A DNA stretch of 64,000 nucleotides from Platycnemis pennipes. Taxonomy: Eukaryota; Arthropoda; Insecta; Odonata; Platycnemididae. The position numbers and the translations under genes were made by a program. Within the stretch, counting starts at the first letter, position 1. The number at the start of each line of letters is the position of its first letter. The stretch covers positions 8,869,131 through 8,933,130 of the forward strand of contig OW121854.1 in NCBI GenBank assembly GCA_933228895.1, in the 5' to 3' direction. The notes under the pieces were generated by a model that was not told the DNA's origin, did no database searches, and worked only from the letters and a program-made list of their open reading frames with translations. Below, piece by piece: positions 43,046-52,387 of this stretch.

Positions 43046-44286
43046 GAAAAATACCAATGGACTTAAAGAAACACATCATAATTCCTATTCCCAAAAAGAA
43101 GAGAGCGAAAAAATGCGAAAATTTTAGGACTATAAGCCTAAGGATATTGACCAGGATCATCTACAGAAGAATAGAAGGAAAAGCAGAGTAGTTCCTGGAT
43201 GAAGATCAATTCAGATTCAGAAAAAGTAAGGGTACAAGAGAAGCAATATTGGCCCTTAGGCTGCTTAAAGAGAAGAGAGTGGAGAAAAACAAGCCTATGT
43301 TCACTGCATTTGTGGATTTGGAGAAGGCTTTTGACAACGTGGAATGGGATTTGATGCTCGGAATTCTGGAGGGAATTGGAGTGTCCTACAATGACCTAAG
43401 AATTATCCACAGTCGGTGTAAAAACCAAGTAGCTGACATTAAATCTGGACCCATCTGTGAAGAGGCAAGAATATTGAAAGGAGTGAGACAAGGCTGTGCA
43501 CTGCCTCCAGTAATTTTTAATGTTTACATCGAGATAGCCATCAATGAAATCAAAGAGAAGTCTTCTGGGGTGAGTATCCATGGAGAAAAAATTAGGATGC
43601 TGAGATTCGCTGATGACATAGCACTCAAAGCGGTAACAGAGAGAGATCTGAACAAGATTCTAGTACCCATGGAAAAGACAATGGCCAGATATCGGCTGAA
43701 GATAAATAGGAAGAAGACTAAGACATTGGTGAGCAGCAAGAAAGAAGAGGCCAAAACCAATGCCAAACTAGGAAAACAAAACTGGAAGAGGTGAAAGAGT
43801 TCTGTTACCTTGGAAGCTGAGTAACTAATGATGGACGAAGCAAGAAAGAAATAGTTAGCAGAATAGCCCAGGCAAAGAGGGCATTCTATCAAAAGAAGTA
43901 TAGGTATCCTTACAGCTGTAAATACAAGCGTAGAAGATAAGGAAACAATTCATTACAACATTCATCTGGAGCATGTTTCTTTACTGCAGTGAGGATGGAC
44001 GATGACGGCAGTGGTGAAGAAAAGGGTGGAAGCATTTGAAATGTGGTACCATAGAAAAATGCTGAGGATTAAATGGATCAACCGAGCAAGTAATGAGGAA
44101 GTCTTAGGAAGAGTAGAAGAAAAGTCTGCTGAAAACCCTAAAAAGAAGAAGGGACAACTTTGAATGGAAAGATTGGAAAAGGCAGGCCTCATATGAGATA
44201 CATGGGACAGATTGTGAGGGATGTAAAAGAGAAGAATTGTCACAATGAAAGGGTTGGCCGACAGAAGAATAGAGTGGAAAGCTGCG
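43046..44286 (+). pseudogene. RTE-like LINE with reverse transcriptase domain
   Basis: Reverse transcriptase motifs in order: IPMDLKKHIIIPIPKKK, NFRTISLRILTRII, a stop at 43,189-43,191, DQFRFRKSKGTREAI, FTAFVDLEKAFDNVEWDLML (block A), VRQGCALPPVIFNVYIE (block B) and MLRFADDIALKAVTERDLNK (FADD catalytic block), then INRKKTKTLVSSKK. After a frameshift come CYLGS, TNDGRSKKEI and RIAQAKRAFYQKK, and degraded carboxy blocks. This is the most complete RTE/BovB-like copy here but lacks the AP endonuclease. It is interrupted at 44,287 by the piggyBac-like element and finishes at 45,517-45,556. Confidence 0.93.
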
Positions 44287-45520
44287 TTAACGCTCTCCCT
44301 ATCAAAGTTTAAATGCCATAATTCGCTCTCCCTCCTAACTGGGACGAAACCAGCCGACGGTTTTTAATCCTCTCCATTCTAAGTTGGCCAAAACAGGCCG
44401 TCTTCCCCTGCTGTACTAAAGGCAAACTTTTGAGCCTTATATGATTGTTTCAGCTTGAAAGTATTTATCGTCGCTAATGCAGGTATCTCTCTTATCCTTA
44501 TTTCTCTGAGATGAAACAGAACCTCATAATATCTGTCACAACACCCACAAGATCCCAAAGACCTAATGAGTCTTTAGGATAGATTATTATCACCAGCAAA
44601 GTAATGAAAGAAGATTCTGGAGTCATTGGGCTTGTTCTCTGAGATGTGATGAGCCATGGTTTCTTGAATGAATGAATGGGACACTTTGTGATGCGAGAAT
44701 AGAAGATGAAAACACCACGGCTGCTATGGCTTGCTTAGGAGGCCCAGGCGTCCTCTCTCTCTCTCTCCTGTAAGATAGCCGAAAATGGGTGACCAGCATT
44801 GGCTTGAGAAGAGTTTTCTTTCGGTCCTTCCACGCTTCTGCCTCCTCTAGAGAGTCTAGAAGTGGTGGAAATATATTTTTGCGTTTGTAGTAAACACAGC
44901 CATTGTAAATAGTTGCATACTTTATAAAGAAACAAATTCTCCCTCAACCTTAAGACATGGAACAACACAAAAGGATATTCGCTCTACACAGACAGATGAT
45001 AGGGATCCACTCCTCTCACATGATATTAGGCTGCAAAAGAACCTACGTTCATGCCGCTAGTTTTCCGGTGACTCCCCACCAACTTGTGAAAATTGACGGA
45101 AGAAGTGTGTGATTGTGTGATTGCTGTAGTGCCCAAAAAAGGAACACAAGAGCTGGAAGGAGTGTAGAGACCTCCTGGAAATGTCTTCAATGTGATTTAC
45201 CATTGTGTAAAGTAGGATCTTACTTCAAGTACCACAGATAAGTCGTTTAAGAAATGGAGGCCAGCCATAAACCATAAGCTATGAACCTGGAGGTATGTCT
45301 ATTAGTTTAAATAATTATTTTTAATAAAAATCTGTTATAAATTTGACAAAAACGTTTCAGAATTTATAGATTATATTTAGAAATGTTAACTTAGGAGCAC
45401 TGCTGGTGCCACTTGGGAATTAATAGTTTGAATGTTGGGGATACTGGGCATTTAAATTCGGTGAGAAGGCAGAGAACGCCATACGGCCGGTTTCGGCTGA
45501 GTTAGGAGGGAGAGAGTTAA
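44287..45520 (+). mobile_element. piggyBac-like element, 1,226 bp, flanked by TTAA
   Basis: Element 44,291-45,516 with TTAA at 44,287-44,290 and 45,517-45,520. The ends begin CGCTCTCCCT on the left and, in complement, CTCTCTCCCTCCTAACT on the right; a second left copy, CGCTCTCCCTCCTAACTGGG, lies at about 44,324. GAAACCRGCCG follows on both sides. TTAA targets are diagnostic of piggyBac. The uninterrupted RTE-like copy at 32,216 shows the empty target (GCTGCGTCAAACCAATCC), so the element inserted cleanly, with TTAA shared. The interior keeps part of a transposase carboxy terminus (45,030-45,241); the catalytic domain is missing. Confidence 0.92.
45035..45241 (+). pseudogene. piggyBac transposase cysteine-rich tail remnant
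   Basis: The frame ending at the stop 45,239-45,241 reads CDCCSAQKRNTRAG and then WKCLQCDLPLCKVGSYFKYH. It matches the piggyBac carboxy-terminal cysteine-rich pattern (C..C...., then C..C...LC....F..YH). Upstream in the same frame is HAASFPVTPHQLVKIDGRS, and an in-frame TGA lies at 45,110-45,112. No DDD catalytic motifs remain. Confidence 0.75.
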
Positions 45521-45556
45521 ACCAATCCTAGGATTGTTGACCAATGATGATGATGA
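45521..45556 (+). pseudogene. 3' tail of the interrupted RTE-like LINE
   Basis: ACCAATCCTAGGATTGTTGA followed by CCAATGATGATGATGATAC is the terminal part of the RTE-like LINE, continuous with 44,286 once the piggyBac-like insertion and one TTAA are removed. Confidence 0.9.
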
Positions 45557-45559
45557 TAC

Positions 45560-46660
45560 AAAAATACAAATTGAGCAAGATTTTGATGGGCACAAAGGAG
45601 ATGTAAGTCTAAAAGTTGTATTGTTTCTATACATGGTGTATTAATAATGGAAAATCCAGCATAATAATTAACAATTCTTAAAAATTTCTTCTGCACCTTC
45701 TCAATAGTATCAATATGATTAATCTGGATTCCAAACAATGCAATCATATTCTAAAATGAAACGACCTAATGCTACATATAGATTTCTAAACATTTGAATA
45801 TCTTTAATTTCTTTAGTAATTCTAGTAATAAAAATTAACATCCAAAGAGAGTTAGTTACTACAGAGGAAATATGGTCACCAAAAGACAATGGCTCATCAA
45901 TAAGAACTCCCAAGTCCTTGATTACAGATGCCCTAGGTAAAATTTCACCATTAAGGGAATACATAGTCGAATACGATGGGAGATTTCTTAAGGTGGAACG
46001 AGATGGCATGACTTTTTTGATATTTAAGAACATTAAATTTTGAACACATATATATATATATATATATATTGAGCAGATAATCATTTATTACCAGGCAGTC
46101 AGTTGAGTTACGCACCATATTAAATATTTCAATGTCATCAGTATATACTACATGTGACATTAGATAACATAACTAATATGATTTATAAATTTCAAGAAAA
46201 GGATTGGCCCAAGGTGAGATCTTTGTGGTACTCCAGAACACACATCGAGCAGACGTGAGGTAGTAGAGTTTGACTAGTTGTTTACGACCAGTCAAGTAAC
46301 TTTTTAGCCAACTTAACATCGTTCCATCAATACCAAGTATTTTCAATTAATGTATCAAGATACAATGATTCACTTCATCAAATGCTTTAGAAAAGTCAGG
46401 ACAAATAGCATCAATTTGACAACCATTCCCTACGCCTTCGATGAGGCAATTGGTGAACAACAATAAATTGGTACCGTTTACAAGCCTTGCCTAAAACCAT
46501 GTTGCTCAGGTACCAATATGTTTTTTATCAAGGGTGCCAATTTGTCAACTACCACAGTTTCAAATAATTTGCTCTCACAGACTGAATTGCAATGGGACGG
46601 TAGTTAGATACATAAAATTTATCATTTGCCTCATGAATAGGAACTATATACTGGATATAT
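45560..46660 (-). pseudogene. Jockey-like LINE reverse transcriptase remnant
   Basis: Minus-strand motifs in order: SNYRPIAIQS, FSKAFDEVNHCILIH (block A), WLKSYLTGRKQLVKL, VCSGVPQRSHLGPILFLKF (block B, GVPQ), YTDDIEIFNMVRNSTDCL (catalytic block, with TDD in place of YADD), then PRASVIKDLGVLIDEPLSFG, FRNLYVALGRFILEYDCIVW and DTIEKVQKKFLRIVNYYAGF. The blocks are typical of the jockey/CR1 group. Stops and frameshifts are frequent. A TA microsatellite lies within it (about 46,048-46,070). Its 3' end abuts the RTE-like tail. Confidence 0.88.
46048..46070. repeat. (TA)n microsatellite
   Basis: Uninterrupted TA dinucleotides inside the jockey-like LINE. Confidence 0.95.
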
Positions 46661-46908
46661 AGGTAACGATACTTGAAAGCTAGCATAGCGAGTATCCTGG
46701 ACCTTGTGCTGGATTTAGTGTCGTGTGAAACGGGCTTAAGGCGGAATCGACCTCATTAATGAGGTTTTCTTTTGACCGAAAAATTAGACGGTCACCTTCC
46801 CCAAATAGTTACTGCTTCAGCTTCAGGCCCCCAAATCCTAGCAACAAAATTACTATCAAAAACTTGAATTACTAATTATAGTATCGATTTCTGGTGAAAT
46901 TCACTTAC

Positions 46909-47059
46909 CTTCAATGTCCACTCCACTGCAACGGTTAGCTTCTGCAGTCACGCGAACTGGGAAGAAAAAAGATAATTCTTCGGGGACCACAATTTGTTCC
47001 TCGTATTCATGCAACTTTGAATGTTGAAATCGCTCTATACCGCTCGCCCTAGCGAACAT
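46909..47059 (-). CDS. Candidate first coding exon, unknown gene
   Basis: A minus-strand frame begins at an ATG (47,057-47,059) and reads MFARASGIERFQHSKLHEYE, EQIVVPEELSFFFPVRVTAE and ANRCSGVDIE, ending at AAG followed by GTAAGTG, a consensus donor. It leaves in phase 1. A possible acceptor (TTGTTGCTAG) at 46,838-46,839 would give a 71-bp intron and a nine-residue end (GFGGLKLKQ, stop at 46,809-46,811), a total of only about 60 residues. A TATCGATA (DRE-like) word overlaps the start region. I do not recognise the protein; it may be a chance frame. Confidence 0.35.
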
Positions 47060-47402
47060 ATCGATATATTTGATACTTTCGATACTTTCCAAGTACCGCG
47101 AGCATTGAACATTTGGAGCAAATGTGTTTCATTAGTAACAATGTGTTCATTTATACTTGATGATGTCGTTTAATTTTTAAAAATTACATTTACTATCAAA
47201 TTTATCGACAAACTGACAAGAGCAACTACTAAAGGGTAAGCTCCGTTTTGAATGTCGTATTTTTTTCATCAATAGAACGATAAATCACTCCGTTAATCTG
47301 TGGTAGTTCGGGAACATAAGCAACATTTCTACACTTACTATAGTTTTCCTGTAATAGTTAATTCTGGATTCAGTATTTTCAGCAGTTATCTTACACACCG
47401 AA
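47060..47402. other. AT-rich, nothing recognised
   Basis: No gene or element end was found. It could be upstream sequence of the exon candidate on the minus strand. Confidence 0.4.
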
Positions 47403-47409
47403 GAAAATA

Positions 47410-47495
47410 CCTTTTAGCTTGGTCTAGTGGTAAGTGCCATCACGAATTTAACACACTGGGTGAATCTGGGGAATGATCGAGACTCCTTGAAATAT
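47410..47495 (+). repeat. tRNA-like sequence, degenerate
   Basis: AGCTTGGTCTAGTGGTAAGT matches a tRNA D-arm/A-box region, and GATCGAGACTCC about 50 bases on is a weak B box. Acceptor and anticodon arms do not pair convincingly, so it is more likely a SINE head or a tRNA pseudogene than a functional tRNA. Confidence 0.45.
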
Positions 47496-47882
47496 TTTTT
47501 TGTCTCCTTTCCAAGTATTTTCTTACGCATTTCCATTGCTGGACAGCTGTCCGTTTATTCATATAAAATTCGTAAGTTGCAACCTAATTCCGGCAACGGA
47601 ACCCGGTACGATAAAGCCACAGCGGTATGGCAATGTTGTGACAAACTTTAAATGCGTATACTTACTCTGATTAACAAAGGTCCCGCAGTCACAAATTTCT
47701 GGATATTAAACGGCCTATTATAGACATATTTGCGGCTGTTTGTACCATTTGTTCTGTATGGGTCTATCCTAGTTCACTATTTTTTTTAGCTTCACCAGAT
47801 TGATCATAAATGCACAGATAGAGATTTCAAGAGATCTACTGTTTTCGGAGCCGGTGTTGATTTATCGTGAAACAATTGGTAA

Positions 47883-48409
47883 GTTTACTCGGAACCGAAA
47901 TCGCTATTTTGCACGCGAAATCGTCGGATGGAAACTAAATATGAATTTAAGTGAAAAAATTAATCTTCTAAACAGAGCCATTAACTCATATATCATAAGT
48001 AAAATTAATTAGCAAAAGTTGACGCCCACTAAACGTGGATTACTACGTCACCCATCTCCCATCTTTGACTGTTTTTAGGGAAAGGGAAGAGAGTGGAGTG
48101 GGAGTTGTCAGAAGGTCTGCTCGCTCAGATCCCGTTGCAACCACTTCCATTGGCGGAGTGAGCTGAGTGTCCCCCCTTGCGATAAGGCGTAGGAGATTTG
48201 CAGTCTCAGTTGTGATTAGACGAAGTGGATGACACATACCTAAGTGCTTTGCAAGTCAACTTTTCTGAAAGGGTTAAAAACATCAGTTTTTCACTGCTAA
48301 TAACTCGTGAGAACTAATTGACAGATCGAAGAATGGAAAAATACGGGTCTTTTTATTTCACAAATTCTACAAATTCGGCAACAAATAAATATGGTAAATG
48401 ACCCCATTG
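47883..48409 (-). repeat. 527-bp dispersed repeat, minus-strand copy
   Basis: Inverted, diverged copy of 41,288-41,815 (see that entry). The two copies lie about 6 kb apart in opposite orientation and bracket the RTE, piggyBac and jockey nest. Confidence 0.8.
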
Positions 48410-48412
48410 TTT

Positions 48413-48486
48413 TAAGCAGCCGGCTGTGGTATCCCGGAAATTTGCTTGGCAATCCTAAGGTCGTGGGTTCGAATCCCACCTCAGGT
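48413..48486 (+). repeat. tRNA-derived SINE fragment
   Basis: CTGTGGTATCCCGGA followed by GGTCGTGGGTTCGAATCCCA and CCTCAGG contains a perfect B box and T-arm (GTGGG-TTCGAAT-CCCAC). The 5' side does not pair with CTCAGG as an acceptor stem, so a functional tRNA is unlikely. It directly abuts the 527-bp repeat and may be its head or an independent SINE. Confidence 0.55.
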
Positions 48487-48489
48487 ATG

Positions 48490-51400
48490 CATGCTATGGT
48501 TGCGCTAGATTGAAATATAAAGCAATAATATTTTTGTAGGACATAATTTTCATTCTTGTTTCACTTCAATAGATATTTGTTAATGTAGAATGCGAAAACC
48601 AAAGAAAAAATTTATACATAAATCTAAAATCTGCTTTCACTGGCATTTATTCTTTCGTGGAATTAAAGATGAGCAAAATCTAAACAAATATGGAAAAAGC
48701 TTCATATTAATTCCCTTCAATTAGCTGCCTTGTAACCTTCTTCATTCAAGCACAAATACACTTTTGAAAAAGTTACCGGGAAGTTGGTAGGGTAGGAAAT
48801 GATACGACATTCACTTCAAATAAAGACGCATTTATTCTCAACACAATTAAATTATACTTGCAGCTGGCTATAGTCATAGCCTAAGATATTTGTCACTGAT
48901 AAGATTCAAAAGTCAGTTTCAACTGAGATAAATTCACACAATTATAATTTTATTTGCCACATTTCAAGTCAAGTTGATGATAAATTAATTGATATAAACA
49001 GAGATGGTAGGTACTCAAAAAATAATTAATTAAATTTCTATTCGCTACAGAAAAGGAATCACTTCCACAAGTTTTTAAATGACAATGCAATGATAACACC
49101 ACAATGTCTTTATTTCCCACCAACAGAAATGTTTCATATACTTGCAACTGGTAAATAATATAGATATCTATTTGTATATACACTTTGTACATTTCATTCA
49201 CTGCTTCATTTCACAAGCTTGCACGCAATTCATTCACAGCAGAAATTAAACTCACTTCTCTAAAATTCATCAACAGGCTCTGCATATAAAATAATTACCA
49301 CCAGCAAAAAGGAGAATTTGCAGTGCTTTGACACCATGAAAAGCATTACAACCATTGGCAATGAGATAACATACTGGCATTCCAACGAGGGACTATTTTT
49401 TTAATGTCCCGGGAAAGAATTAACCATTTCATCAATTATTCCCTAGAGGCACTTTCATACTACACCCATGCTCACAGGATAACATACATGCAGTGAAATA
49501 AATCGGTCAGTCGTGAATCTAATTGACAGAGAGTATCGATGTTCTGTTTGAAGACCTTTCTTTTTTTTATTTTTTTTACATCCGGCACCTTCACTCTAAT
49601 CTAACCCTTCTCTGGAGTACGAAAAAAAAAAGAAACCAGAAAAAATGATGGAATGGAGTCCTGGGTGAAGTTTTTGGAGTGGAATCATTTTTGGTCGCTG
49701 TACCAAAGGTTCAGGCTTCATCCTACAAGCTGACTTTTTGAGCCGCAAACGTGGCATGGAATCCCAGAATATTTACTCAATCCAGAAAAGAGTGAAAGTG
49801 AGAAAACTATTCGCCTTGAGGCATTTCCTTTTTAAAAGTTTAGTGGGGAACTGTTGATTCAAAGTCTTTTATCTTTTTTTTGCTTTGTATCACAAGAAAT
49901 CTCCAAAACTCTTTTTTAAAAATCCATTCTCATAGAACATTTTCAAAATAGTCTGAACTTTTTCTTTATTCCTTCAATTCAACAAGGTCTCAGTTATAAT
50001 AATATTAGTGGTTAGAAATGGGGGGTGAGACAGACAAGGTGATTGAGAACATTTGATTACACAACACAGTTGAACGAGAAGCACATTGGTCCATGGGAGG
50101 TGCAGAGGAACTAAAACTGAGCCTTCGGCCCCCATACTTTGACAATCAATCATCATCTTCAAACTTCAACACCAAAGACGTTCCATTAAAGCTATTTGAG
50201 GTATTACATGCTCATGATAACAGGTAGGCCAAATCCCAACTAACCAATTGATGGAACTAACATTTAGTTCTGTTTCAAGTGCATCTACGTTAATACCAGC
50301 ATTTTGGCAGACACAAATCCTAAACTCACATGACCATGAGGTTATTGTAAGTACTCTAAGGATTCGCTTTCCTAAACAACCATTGCAACAACTGTCCTAC
50401 CAAAATAAATTTTTCTTTTTTGTTTAAATTCGATATTCTTTTCTTAGCTCAACTATTCGAGAAGCGTTTATCGCACCTATGAATGATGTCGAGGAAATTC
50501 AGAGTGCATCCCTTGCACTCAACACAGTTTTGAGGTAAAAACTAAATTGCAGCTTTAAATTTTTTTAAAAGGATAAGTTACCATAGACACTCCAGGTAGT
50601 GCAATGCAACTTCAACAATCATAGTTGTTAATGAGACATAGAGATGACAATTTTTGCTTTTTTTTGAATATATAAAACTTTGTTTAAGCACTCCTCAATA
50701 CCTATTAGATCACTAAATTACACCAACATGACAACCTTGCAAACTTGGAGCCCATGTAATTAGCACAAAAATACTGCCGTTAGCTGTAGTTACATGTACC
50801 TATCTGTAATATGAGTAACTCAAATCATTCTCGTCATACGCTGACTTGAACAAGCAGGTCTGAACTTCTCTTTACTGAATAAGGAACCCACTAAGAGCAA
50901 ATAAGATACTGGATTACTTCGCACAACTCACCTAAACACCAAAAAACAGGGCAGGCAAAAGCATTACTGGCTTTCGAGTACATTGCAGGTGCAACTTCTA
51001 AACTTCCCACGGCAATTGAAACATTCTATTTATTTAAAAGCCCAAATATTAGGTGTGCCCTCAAAGAGGCGTGCTCCTTTTAAATTTCTTCTCTCCGAGA
51101 TCAAGCCAGACCAATCAATCTGATCGTACTGGAACGAGGTATTAAAATGCATAATAAACAACTGCAAATTTTTACAGCAAAGTTATTCATGTCTCTTTTT
51201 TTTTGACAAAAAAGAAGCACATGGTTAAAAAAAAAGAAAAAAAAAGATTCCAGCAGGAAGTTGCCCCACTTCAATTCTGTTCGAAGAATCATTTGGGAAA
51301 TTGGCCAGCAATCTTCAAAGCCAGTATGGATCAATCAAATCATTGCTCCCTGTCACACCACTACTTGTTCCATGGCTCATTTAACTTTTATTACTAAGTT

Positions 51401-52251
51401 ACCCTTTGGAATTTCGTTGCACCACGCAACTTAATCTCGGTGGACAATATTGACTTGAACCAGAGGGGTGAGTGTGTCAACAATTTGCTCCTTGTTTTAA
51501 GGCAGAATGTAGAGCAATCAAAATACATATTACCAAAGCTTTTGCATGTGAGCAGGGCATCTCTTTTTATCGAGTTGCCATCCATCCACTCACCTCTCTA
51601 CGTGAGTGAACGTCTAAAGTGAGCTAGGGATGATATTTTTTGTCATACAACGACATAAATGATCACAAGAGAACACAAAATAAATAAATAGAGAGAGAAA
51701 TGATTTCTCACCGGCTCACCACTTTCACTTACACGCGAGCCTCGATAAATGCTCTTCCTCACAAATAAATGGGAGAGTAACAAAGAGAGAGGCGAACTCT
51801 CTCGACCAAAAACGAATAAAAACCTCTCACTTCTCCAAGTTTCACCGAGAGGAAAGCAAACAGTTAATAAATCAACACGACGATTCTCTTCACTGTCGAA
51901 ATCCTCACTTTGTCTGACTTGGTCAGGGTGATACATATCTTCAAGTCCTGCCCGACAGGTATCCAATGGGTAAGAATTGGACCCTGAGCCAGTTCAAAAA
52001 AAGCATGATCACACTTTTTCAGATCTTGTGGTGGGTGGGTGTATATATACTCCTTGGCATTTCCAAGGCCACACCAGGTCGCGAGGACCGTTTAAACAAC
52101 ACTGGTCACCATCATTTGTCGCCATTGTCGTGCATGCCATGGCCCCCAGGTCCTTGCCCCTCTTCAATCAGACTATAAGGAGTGACCCGGCATTATGCAT
52201 ATGCACTTCTTCTTCTCTTGCTACAAAGGTGTGATGCAGCGTTTGAGACGC
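48490..52251 (-). other. 3' flank and probable 3' UTR of the TLDc gene
   Basis: Lies directly downstream of the minus-strand stop codon of the TLDc gene. Several AATAAA words occur on the minus strand (for example near 51,388 and 51,030), but I cannot tell which is used. A minus-strand frame of about 107 codons (51,643-51,966) has no recognisable motif and no splice context, and I do not call it. No transposon coding sequence was recognised. Confidence 0.45.
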
Positions 52252-52387
52252 TCAAACAAAGGCCCAGCACTCGAGTGTTTTGATCACAAAGTCTCCAGAG
52301 GGCACCAGCGCCTCGTTACCGTACGTGTCACAATGCTGGGTCCTCCCCTGATACAGATCACCATCCAGCCAAAGACCAAATTTGCCA
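52252..52387 (-). CDS. mtd: TLDc gene, last coding exon (OXR1/NCOA7/mustard family)
   Basis: This minus-strand exon follows an acceptor (TTCTTCCAG at 52,388) and, using two bases from the previous exon, reads DGKFGLWLDGDLYQGRTQHC, then DTYGNEALVPSGDFVIKTLE and CWAFV, stop at 52,252-52,254. FGLWLD..LY.G.S..C.TF.N..L...DF....LE.W.F is the invariant end of the TLDc domain. TLDc proteins of the OXR1/NCOA7 group (mustard in Drosophila) protect against oxidative damage and bind the V-ATPase; that is family knowledge. Exon lengths 297+185+136 give 205 codons plus a stop, with no frame break, so the gene is probably functional. It is the only clearly intact gene in the window. Confidence 0.93.

Noticed and set aside
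47410..47495. Functional tRNA gene
   Set aside because: Only the D-arm/A-box is convincing; the B box is degenerate and the stems do not close.
48413..48486. Functional tRNA gene
   Set aside because: A good B box and T-arm exist, but no acceptor or anticodon stem can be formed with the 5' part.
51643..51966. 107-codon minus-strand open frame
   Set aside because: Lies in the presumed 3' untranslated region of the TLDc gene and has no motif, and the plus strand is open over the same bases.
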